Origin: CAYGUI01 sp964353115
GTDB taxonomy: Bacteria; Pseudomonadota; Gammaproteobacteria; JAGOUU01
DNA: 7,353 nucleotides
Assembly: GCA_964353115.1 (NCBI GenBank)
Contig: CAYGUI010000062.1
Location: 1-7,353 of the forward strand
Reading direction: 5' to 3'
Below are positions 1-5,623 of this stretch, in pieces (position 1 is the first letter of the stretch; each line of letters begins with the position of its first letter). The translations under genes were made by a program, and so were the position numbers. Under the pieces are notes generated by a model, which did no database searches, was not told where the DNA came from, and saw only the letters and a list, made by a program, of their open reading frames with translations.

Positions 1-927
1 GCAATATTCAGTGCGTGGCAAATATAGATTACCACCACGTTTTTTCATTAAAGTTTGTAAATTTTGGCGAATAAATTTGTTTGCACTAACGCCGCCGGCA
101 ATAACTAAATTATTAATATTAGTTTTATTAAGTGCGCGCTCGCATTTGTTGACTATGGTGTCTGATACTGCAGTTTCAAAACTTGCGGCGATGTCTTGTT
201 TTGTTTCTTGATCTAAATTCTCATACTGATTAACAGTATTAAGTACAGCAGTTTTTAAACCGCTAAAACTAAAATCACAATTTATTCGTGCAACATTTTT
301 AACTAGTGGTCGTGGAAAATCAAAACGTGCTCTATCGCCTTGCTCTGCTAATTTAGAAATTTGTGGCCCTCCAGGATAAGGTAGACCTAAAATTTTTGCA
401 GTTTTATCAAAGGCTTCACCTGCAGCGTCGTCTAGCGTATCACCTAAAATTTCATAACTGCCAATTTTTTCTACCTTAACTAACATGCTATGCCCACCAG
501 AAACTAATAATGCAACAAATGGCAGCTCAGGTTTTTCATCTTCTAATAAAGCAGCTAATAAATGGCCTTCCATATGATGAACACCAATTATTGGAATATT
601 AAGAGCATAAGCAAAACTATGGGCAAAAGTACTTCCAACTAATAGTGCTCCGATTAGCCCTGGACCGCGGGTATATGCAATGCCATCTAAATCTTTTTTA
701 TCTAGTTTGGCATCTGCTAAAGTTTTTTCTATTAATATGGATAATTTTCTTATATGATCGCGTGATGCAAGCTCGGGAACTACACCACCATATTGATTAT
801 GCAGATCAATTTGACTATAAATATTATGTGCCAAGACGCCATTAACACGATTATAAATCGCCACAGCTGTTTCGTCACAAGATGTTTCAATGCCAAGAAC
901 TGTATCTATATTATCAATATTGCTCAT
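1..927 (-). CDS. tsaD: tRNA N6-adenosine threonylcarbamoyltransferase TsaD (3' end beyond window)
   Basis: TsaD transfers the threonylcarbamoyl group from threonylcarbamoyl-AMP to A37 of ANN-decoding tRNAs (t6A), acting in the cytoplasm with TsaB and TsaE in bacteria. I translated the minus strand: 309 codons are present and the frame is open to the left edge. Visible motifs are GIETSCDET (12-20), GGVVPELASRDH (47-58), YTRGPGLIGALLVG (85-98), the metal-site HHMEGH (117-122; H118 and H122 match E. coli H111 and H115), VSGGH (142-146), DDAAGEAFDKTAK (166-178), YPGGP (184-188), FSFSGLKT (219-226) and AGGVSAN (277-283). The family is about 340 residues, so roughly 35 C-terminal residues, including the DNG metal-ligand motif, lie outside the window. 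The ATG at 927 is the only canonical start: an in-frame stop lies at 942-940. It gives about 7 more N-terminal residues than E. coli TsaD. No Shine-Dalgarno is visible. The gene is divergent from alaS. Confidence 0.96.
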   Translation of the reverse strand, partial: MSNIDNIDTVLGIETSCDETAVAIYNRVNGVLAHNIYSQIDLHNQYGGVVPELASRDHIRKLSILIEKTLADAKLDKKDLDGIAYTRGPGLIGALLVGSTFAHSFAYALNIPIIGVHHMEGHLLAALLEDEKPELPFVALLVSGGHSMLVKVEKIGSYEILGDTLDDAAGEAFDKTAKILGLPYPGGPQISKLAEQGDRARFDFPRPLVKNVARINCDFSFSGLKTAVLNTVNQYENLDQETKQDIAASFETAVSDTIVNKCERALNKTNINNLVIAGGVSANKFIRQNLQTLMKKRGGNLYLPRTEYC

Positions 928-983
928 GGTGTTATTGTATCATTTAGGCTAAAATAAATAGCCAAAATTTTTGATTTTTTTTT
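928..983. promoter_or_regulatory. Divergent tsaD/alaS intergenic control region
   Basis: This 56-bp gap must carry the start signals of both tsaD and alaS. On the minus strand an extended -10, TGATACAAT, lies at 942-934, with only 6 bp before the tsaD ATG; the nearest -35-like hexamer (TTGGCT, 965-960) is 20 bp away, too far for a standard spacer. On the plus strand TAAAAT (950-955) is a possible -10 for alaS, but no good -35 lies 16-18 bp upstream. A T9 run (975-983) directly precedes the alaS ATG. The promoter calls are weak; that the gap is regulatory follows from the divergent layout. Confidence 0.45.
943..967. repeat. Inverted repeat upstream of alaS
   Basis: GGCTA (947-951), a 7-bp A/T spacer, then TAGCC (959-963) form a perfect 5-bp dyad. 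Outer bases (TTT 943-945 with AAA 965-967) extend it to 8 of 9 pairs, with one mismatch at 946/964. It sits between the divergent tsaD and alaS starts and overlaps the only plausible alaS -10. An operator role is inference. It is not a convincing terminator, because the T tract does not begin directly after the stem. Confidence 0.5.
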
Positions 984-3575
984 ATGAAACTAGCTGAAAT
1001 TAGAGAGAAATTTGTAGAATATTTTACTTCTAAAAGTCATCGTCAGGTGAAATCTAGCCCTCTAGTGCCGGCTAATGATCCGACTTTATTATTTACCAAT
1101 GCAGGAATGGTGCAATTTAAGGATGTGTTTCTTGGAAATGAAACTAGGCCATATACTCGTGCAGTGTCTGTGCAGCGGTGTTTGCGTGCAGGCGGTAAGC
1201 ATAATGACTTAGAAAACGTTGGATATACTGCCCGTCACCATACTTTTTTTGAAATGCTTGGTAATTTTAGCTTCGGTGATTATTTTAAGCGCGAAGCAAT
1301 TTTTTATGCCTGGGAATTTTTAACAAAAGAATTGGGTTTACCGAAAGAAAAATTATCAGTAACTGTTTATCAAGACGATAAAGAATCAGAAGAAATTTGG
1401 TTAAATGAAGTAAAAATTCCTGCAAATAAACTTTCGCACTGTGGTGAAGCAGATAATTTTTGGTCAATGGGTGACACTGGCCCATGTGGTCCGTGCACTG
1501 AAATATTTTATGATCATGGTGAGCACATTGAAAATAAAGATGATCGCTTTATTGAAATATGGAATGTTGTTTTCATGCAATATGATCGCGCGGAAGATGG
1601 TAAATTAATAGAGCTTCCTAATAAATGTGTTGATACGGGAATGGGTCTTGAGCGCATTGCCGCGGTTATGCAAGGTGTGCACAGTAATTATGAAATAGAT
1701 TTATTTAAAGTTTTAATTGCGGCGGCTAAAAAAATAGTTTTAGATTGCCGCGTCGCTAACGCTCCTCGCAATGACGAAGTTTCTGAGCCATCATTAAGAG
1801 TAATAGCAGATCATATTAGAGCGACAAGCTTTTTAATTACAGATGGAATTATTCCAAGTAACGAAGGGCGTGGTTATGTTTTACGCCGTATTATCCGCCG
1901 CGCTTTACGTCATGGTCACAAGTTAGGAGTTAATAAACCATTTTTCTATAAATTAGTTACAACTTTAGTTACCGAGATGGGTGGTGCTTATCCGGAATTA
2001 AAAGCTGCAGAAAAAGTTTGCGTTGAAGTAATTAAACAAGAAGAGGAGCAGTTTTTGCGAACTTTAGATCAGGGTATGCAAATTCTGGAAGAAAATATTA
2101 AAGATCTTAAAGATAAAATTATTCCAGGCACAGTAATTTTTAAATTATATGATACCTATGGTTTTCCAGTAGATTTAACTAATGATATTGCACGTGAAAA
2201 AAATTTAGAGCTAGATACTAAGGGTTTTGAAACTCACATGGCTCAAGCTCGTGAATTATCAGCCAAGTCTAGTAATTTTGCACGCGGATATCAGCATCAC
2301 GAAAAATTAGATGAAGTAACCGAATTTGTTGGCTATGAAGAAAATTATTGTGAAGCAAAGGTTATTGCAATTATTTTTGATAATAAAAAGGTTGAAAGTA
2401 TTAAAGCTGGTGATGAAGCAGTAATTATTTTAGACAAGACTCCATTTTATGCTGAAGGTGGTGGTCAAATTGGTGACGAAGGATTTATTGATAATTTTAA
2501 GGTTATCAATACCACAAAACAGCAACAAGCATATTTGCACCACGGAAAATTAGAAAGTGGTAGTTTAAAAGTAGAAGATAAAGTTGCTGCTAAAATAGAT
2601 TTTCATAAAAGATCTGCCACAATGCGCAATCACACAGCAACTCATTTGTTACATGCAGCATTAAAAGAAGTTTTGGGTAGTCAAGTTATGCAAAAAGGAT
2701 CTTATGTTGGTCCTGATTATTTACGTTTCGATTTTTCTTATCATAAAGCTGTAGGAAGTGATTTGTTAGAAAAAATTGAACATATAGTAAACTTTGAAAT
2801 TCTAAAAAATACTAAAGCACAAAAAGAAGTTATGCGTATTGAAGAAGCAGAAAAAAAAGGTGCTGTGGCTTTATTCGGTGAAAAGTATGGTGAAGTAGTT
2901 AGAGTTTTAGAATTAGGCAATGGATTTTCTGTTGAGCTGTGCGGAGGAACTCATGTGGATCGTACAGGTGATATAGGAAGCTTTATTATTACTAAAGAAG
3001 AAGGTATTTCATCCGGAGTTAGAAGAATTGAAGCGCTTACAGGTATGGAAGCTATCAAATATATTGAAACACAAAGTAAATTATTGCAAAATTGCGCTAC
3101 AAAACTTAAGACTACTCCAGAGTTTATTGATAGCAAGTTAGATTCACTGCAAAAAAGCAATAAAATTTTAGAGAAAGAAATTGATTCTCTTAAGCAGAAG
3201 TTATCTAGTAATGTAGGTAATAATTTATTAAATAATATACGTAAAATTAATAATATTAATATTTTAATAGAAAAAATATCTGGAACTGATTCAAAATCTT
3301 TACGTAATATGGTTGATAATTTAAAAAGTCAGCTTGAATCAGCTATTATTATTTTAGCGACAGTGGATAATAATAAGGTTAACTTGATAGTAGGAGTTAC
3401 TAAGCAGAATACTAAAACAATTTCAGCGGGAGATATTATAAAAATTCCAGCTGAAATTGTTGGTGGAAAAGGGGGCGGTAGGACTGATCTTGCACAAGCA
3501 GGTGGAAATAGCCCTGATAAATTGGATGAAGCTTTACAAAAAACTTTTGAATGGCTACAAAAAGAATTAGGATAA
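984..3575 (+). CDS. alaS: Alanine--tRNA ligase (AlaRS)
   Basis: Cytoplasmic class II synthetase that joins alanine to tRNA-Ala using ATP and hydrolyses mischarged Ser/Gly-tRNA-Ala. The 863-residue product is full length (E. coli 876). The catalytic domain occupies about 1-240, with RAGGKHNDLENVG (68-80), a motif 2 block RHHTFFEMLGNFSFGDYFK (84-102) and motif 3 DTGMGLER (217-224). A helical tRNA-recognition region follows to about 440 (e.g. GYVLRRIIRRALRHG, 297-311). The editing domain has both zinc-ligand pairs, H550-TAT-H554 and C653-GGT-H657. A coiled-coil-like stretch (about 715-745) precedes the C-Ala domain, with its glycine-rich block GGKGGGRTDLAQAGG (827-841). The start matches the family N-terminus (AEIRxxF...SSPLVPxNDPTLLFTNAGM). 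There is no Shine-Dalgarno; nine T's abut the ATG. lysC begins 6 bp after the stop, which suggests cotranscription. Confidence 0.98.
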   Translation: MKLAEIREKFVEYFTSKSHRQVKSSPLVPANDPTLLFTNAGMVQFKDVFLGNETRPYTRAVSVQRCLRAGGKHNDLENVGYTARHHTFFEMLGNFSFGDYFKREAIFYAWEFLTKELGLPKEKLSVTVYQDDKESEEIWLNEVKIPANKLSHCGEADNFWSMGDTGPCGPCTEIFYDHGEHIENKDDRFIEIWNVVFMQYDRAEDGKLIELPNKCVDTGMGLERIAAVMQGVHSNYEIDLFKVLIAAAKKIVLDCRVANAPRNDEVSEPSLRVIADHIRATSFLITDGIIPSNEGRGYVLRRIIRRALRHGHKLGVNKPFFYKLVTTLVTEMGGAYPELKAAEKVCVEVIKQEEEQFLRTLDQGMQILEENIKDLKDKIIPGTVIFKLYDTYGFPVDLTNDIAREKNLELDTKGFETHMAQARELSAKSSNFARGYQHHEKLDEVTEFVGYEENYCEAKVIAIIFDNKKVESIKAGDEAVIILDKTPFYAEGGGQIGDEGFIDNFKVINTTKQQQAYLHHGKLESGSLKVEDKVAAKIDFHKRSATMRNHTATHLLHAALKEVLGSQVMQKGSYVGPDYLRFDFSYHKAVGSDLLEKIEHIVNFEILKNTKAQKEVMRIEEAEKKGAVALFGEKYGEVVRVLELGNGFSVELCGGTHVDRTGDIGSFIITKEEGISSGVRRIEALTGMEAIKYIETQSKLLQNCATKLKTTPEFIDSKLDSLQKSNKILEKEIDSLKQKLSSNVGNNLLNNIRKINNINILIEKISGTDSKSLRNMVDNLKSQLESAIIILATVDNNKVNLIVGVTKQNTKTISAGDIIKIPAEIVGGKGGGRTDLAQAGGNSPDKLDEALQKTFEWLQKELG

Positions 3576-3581
3576 ATTTAG

Positions 3582-4820
3582 ATGGCTCTTTTGGTACAAA
3601 AATTTGGCGGTACCTCTTTAGGATCAATATCAAGGATTGAAGCTGCTGCTGACATAGTAAAAAAGTCATATGATCTTGGTAACGATATAGTTGTTGTTGT
3701 ATCTGCTATGGCTGGAGAGACTGATAAATTATTATCTTTAGCATCACAAATTTCGAATCATCCTGTACTTAGAGAATTGGATGTATTGTTATCGACAGGA
3801 GAGCAAGTTAGTATTGCTCTAATGACTATGGCGTTAATTAAGCGTGGTCTTAAGGCAAAATCATATACTGGATCACAGGTATATATTTTGACTGATAATA
3901 AATATACAAAAGCAAGCATAGTTAATATTCAAACAGAGCATTTAAAGGAAGATCTTAAATCTGGGAATGTTGTTGTTGTTGCAGGTTTTCAAGGTATAGA
4001 TCAAGATGGGAATATTACTACTTTTGGACGTGGAGGAAGTGATATTACAGCTGTGGCTTTAGCTGCTGCTCTTTCTTCTGATGAATGTCAAATTTATACA
4101 GATGTTGATGGTGTATATACTACTGATCCTAATATTGTTCCGGAAGCACAATTAATTGAATCAATAGGTTGCAATGAGATGCTGGAGCTTGCAAGCGCTG
4201 GATCTAAGGTTTTGCAACACAGAGCGGTACATTTTGCTAAACAGTATAAAGTTCCGGTACGAGTATTATCAAGTTTTAATCCTGGAGAGGGGACATTGGT
4301 TTCTTTTGAGGATAAAAAACTTGAGCGTCCAGTAATTTCTGGAATTGCTTGTAATCGCAATGAAGTTAGGTTTACCGTTAGTAATATGACTCATGATGCT
4401 AAGGTAGGTGCTCGAATTATTGAAAGTTTAAGTGAGTGCCATATACCTATTGATATGTTTATGCAGAATTTTCAGGCTTCTGACACTATGGAGCTTACTT
4501 TTACTGTTCATTATGAAGATAATAAAAAAGTCTTAATTTTATTACAAGATATTTTAGCTGATATTAAAAATACGATATTAAGCCATGACCTTGATATTGC
4601 TAAAATTTCTGTGGTTGGCCTTGGCATGCGCTCAAATGCAGAGGTAATTAATACTATCTTCTCAACCTTGACAAGGAATCAAATCTCTATAAAATTGTTT
4701 AATTCTTCAGAGACTAAAGTTTCTGTATGTGTTGCCGAGGAAGATCTAGAGCATGCAGCACGGTTATTGCATCGTGTTTTTGCTTTACATGAACAAGAGG
4801 CAGTAACTGGTTGTTTATAA
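3582..4820 (+). CDS. lysC: Aspartate kinase, alpha-type with C-terminal ACT domains
   Basis: Phosphorylates L-aspartate with ATP, the first step towards lysine, diaminopimelate, threonine and methionine. The 412-residue product has the amino-acid kinase domain (about 1-245): KFGGTS (7-12), STGEQVS (71-77), FGRGGSD (148-154) and TDVDGVYTTDP (173-183), then GSKVLQHRAVHFAKQYKVPVRVLSSF-type sequence at 207-232. Two ACT regulatory modules follow, at about 262-335 and 342-405; the second has VVGLGMRS (344-351) and a NSSETKVSV version (374-382) of the usual TSEIKISV effector loop. Feedback inhibition by lysine and/or threonine is expected for this subtype, but the effector cannot be read from sequence. 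The GRGGSDITA segment has Ile where Thr is common, at a position that varies (Tyr in E. coli LysC). An AGGA at 3569-3572, inside the alaS end, is 9 nt from the ATG and serves as the ribosome-binding site. The alaS-lysC-csrA order matches Pseudomonas. Confidence 0.96.
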   Translation: MALLVQKFGGTSLGSISRIEAAADIVKKSYDLGNDIVVVVSAMAGETDKLLSLASQISNHPVLRELDVLLSTGEQVSIALMTMALIKRGLKAKSYTGSQVYILTDNKYTKASIVNIQTEHLKEDLKSGNVVVVAGFQGIDQDGNITTFGRGGSDITAVALAAALSSDECQIYTDVDGVYTTDPNIVPEAQLIESIGCNEMLELASAGSKVLQHRAVHFAKQYKVPVRVLSSFNPGEGTLVSFEDKKLERPVISGIACNRNEVRFTVSNMTHDAKVGARIIESLSECHIPIDMFMQNFQASDTMELTFTVHYEDNKKVLILLQDILADIKNTILSHDLDIAKISVVGLGMRSNAEVINTIFSTLTRNQISIKLFNSSETKVSVCVAEEDLEHAARLLHRVFALHEQEAVTGCL

Positions 4821-4822
4821 GC

Positions 4823-4849
4823 CAACTTGCAAATTAAAAGTTGATTTGC
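4823..4849. repeat. Two interlocked 6-9-6 inverted repeats
   Basis: Block A CAACTT (4823-4828) pairs with A' AAGTTG (4838-4843). Block B GCAAAT (4829-4834) pairs with B' ATTTGC (4844-4849). The order is A-B-TAA-A'-B', so both dyads are perfect, have 6-bp arms and 9-bp spacers, and are offset by 6 bp. They cover the -35 and spacer of the predicted csrA promoter. In lysC read-through RNA the two hairpins would be mutually exclusive. As DNA they could be overlapping operator half-sites. Neither is GC-rich or followed by a proper T run, so I do not call a terminator. Confidence 0.6.
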
Positions 4850-4855
4850 TACAAT
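4827..4855 (+). promoter_or_regulatory. Predicted sigma70 promoter of csrA (extended -10)
   Basis: TTGCAA (4827-4832, 4 of 6 to consensus), a 17-bp spacer and TACAAT (4850-4855, 5 of 6) preceded by TGC (4847-4849) make an extended -10 promoter. Transcription would start near 4862, giving a leader of about 46 nt before csrA. csrA could therefore be expressed independently of alaS-lysC, with read-through still possible. Confidence 0.65.
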
Positions 4856-4891
4856 ACCTCGGTGTTAATTTTAATAAAAAAAATAAGAAGT

Positions 4892-4910
4892 AAGGAGATT
4901 GAGGAAAATG
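4892..4910 (+). promoter_or_regulatory. csrA ribosome-binding site with overlapping GGA motifs
   Basis: AAGGAG (4892-4897) is the strongest Shine-Dalgarno in the window and lies 10 nt before the ATG at 4908. It rules out the in-frame TTG at 4899, which would have almost no spacing. Two GGA cores, at 4894-4896 (within the Shine-Dalgarno) and 4903-4905 (just before the ATG), resemble CsrA-binding sites and suggest translational autorepression; that last step is inference. Confidence 0.6.
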
Positions 4911-5171
4911 TTAATACTAACAAGAAGAATTGGAGAGTCTCTAATTATTGGGGATGATGTAAAAATTACAGTTTTAGGCGTAAAGGGCAATCAAGTACGT
5001 ATTGGAATTAACGCACCAAAAGATGTTTCCGTTCATCGCGAAGAAATTTACGAAAGAATTCAGGAAGAGAAAAAAGGTGGAACTCCTGTAGACCCATCTA
5101 GTCATGAAAATAGTAATGATGAAGATAATATCGGTAATATAATTGACCGTAGCGACAGTCCACTAGAATAA
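4908..5171 (+). CDS. csrA: Carbon storage regulator CsrA with extended acidic C-terminus
   Basis: CsrA is a homodimeric RNA-binding protein that binds GGA motifs in mRNA leaders to control translation and stability, affecting carbon metabolism, motility and virulence traits. The product is 87 residues. Positions 1-55 match the E. coli protein closely: MLILTRRIGES (1-11), LGVKGNQVRIGINAPKDVSVH (23-43) and HREEIYERIQEEK (43-55). The RNA-contact residues L4, R6 and R44 are present. The family is usually 60-65 residues; here residues 56-87 add a Gly/Pro/Ser/Asn/Asp/Glu-rich, probably disordered acidic tail (NSNDEDN at 68-74, DRSDSPLE at 80-87). The start is ATG 4908, set by the family N-terminus and the Shine-Dalgarno at 4892-4897; an upstream TTG would add three residues not seen in the family. 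It has its own predicted promoter, and no terminator follows it. Confidence 0.96.
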   Translation: MLILTRRIGESLIIGDDVKITVLGVKGNQVRIGINAPKDVSVHREEIYERIQEEKKGGTPVDPSSHENSNDEDNIGNIIDRSDSPLE

Positions 5172-5197
5172 ACTAGTTAAAAATTATGAATTTGTAT

Positions 5198-5226
5198 TTG
5201 CTAACATAAATAAAATACTATATAAT
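5198..5226 (+). promoter_or_regulatory. Predicted sigma70 promoter of the initiator tRNA gene
   Basis: TTGCTA (5198-5203, 4 of 6 to consensus), a 17-bp spacer and an exact TATAAT (5221-5226). Transcription would start near 5233, about 9 nt before tRNA position 1. This is the best -10 element in the window, fitting a highly expressed stable RNA. The discriminator is not GC-rich, so stringent control is not obvious. Confidence 0.75.
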
Positions 5227-5241
5227 TCAACCTAAACCAGT

Positions 5242-5318
<77 letters not shown>

Positions 5319-5343
5319 AGTTACATAATAAAACTTTAAGAAG

Positions 5344-5366
5344 AAGGGCATTTAGGCCCTTTTTTT
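5344..5366 (+). terminator. Intrinsic terminator after tRNA-fMet, abutting rimP
   Basis: AAGGGC (5344-5349), a 6-nt loop and GCCCTT (5356-5361) form a perfect 6-bp stem, overlapping a run of seven T's (5360-5366). It ends the tRNA transcript 26 nt after CCA. Only 9 nt separate the last T from the rimP ATG, so rimP-nusA-infB would depend on read-through unless another promoter exists. I found no credible promoter in between. Confidence 0.85.
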
Positions 5367-5375
5367 GTATGGCAT

Positions 5376-5621
5376 ATGAAAGAATTAGAAAATTTATTAC
5401 AAAAGACAGTAGTTGGCTTGGGCTATGAGTTTGTTGAACTAAAATGGATTACCCAAAAAGGTGGAGCTATTTTACGAGTTGTCATTAACAAACCAGGCGG
5501 AGTAACTATAGACGATTGTGCTAAGACTAGTCGTCATATTAGTCGAGTATTAGATGTAGAGGATTTGATTAAAACTAAATATTTTCTTGAGGTGTCTTCA
5601 CCTGGTATTAAAGAGGTTTAA
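5376..5621 (+). CDS. rimP: Ribosome maturation factor RimP, N-terminal domain only
   Basis: RimP assists late maturation of the 30S subunit. The 81-residue product matches the N-terminal domain of the family: GLGYEFVELKW (14-24), LRVVINKPGGVTIDDCAK (33-50), SRVLDVEDLI (56-65) and LEVSSPG (71-77). The E. coli protein is about 150 residues and continues after LEVSSPG with DRPL and a C-terminal SH3-like domain. Here IKEV and a TAA follow, and nusA starts 2 bp later, so no room remains for that domain and no remnant is seen. Identity is secure; whether the protein is functional is not. The ATG at 5376 matches the family start; a nearby ATG at 5369 is out of frame. No Shine-Dalgarno is present: the upstream bases are the terminator T run. 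Cotranscription with nusA and infB is expected. Confidence 0.88.
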   Translation: MKELENLLQKTVVGLGYEFVELKWITQKGGAILRVVINKPGGVTIDDCAKTSRHISRVLDVEDLIKTKYFLEVSSPGIKEV

Positions 5622-5623
5622 TT

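Noticed and set aside
11..845. Plus-strand open frames opposite tsaD (11-211 and 645-845)
   Set aside because: They lie antisense to a clear tsaD coding sequence, have no ribosome-binding site and no family resemblance.
2851..2858. A8 run in alaS as a programmed slippage site
   Set aside because: It encodes Glu-Lys-Lys in a segment (EKKGAVALFGEKYG) typical of the family, and the frame is continuous; the run is expected in AT-rich coding DNA.
3968..3981. (GTT)4 tandem repeat in lysC
   Set aside because: It encodes Val residues of a kinase-core beta strand; protein constraint explains it.
4899..4907. TTG start three codons upstream of csrA
   Set aside because: It touches the Shine-Dalgarno with no spacing and adds residues absent from the family; ATG 4908 gives the canonical MLILTRR start.
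5162..5177. ACTAG-N6-CTAGT dyad across the csrA stop codon as a terminator
   Set aside because: The stem is short and AT-rich and no T run follows.
5324..5329. CATAAT as a -10 for rimP-nusA
   Set aside because: No usable -35 lies 16-18 bp upstream (it would fall in the tRNA T arm), and its transcript would still pass through the terminator.
5369..5378. Alternative ATG at 5369 for rimP
   Set aside because: It is out of frame with the RimP coding sequence, which is read from 5376.
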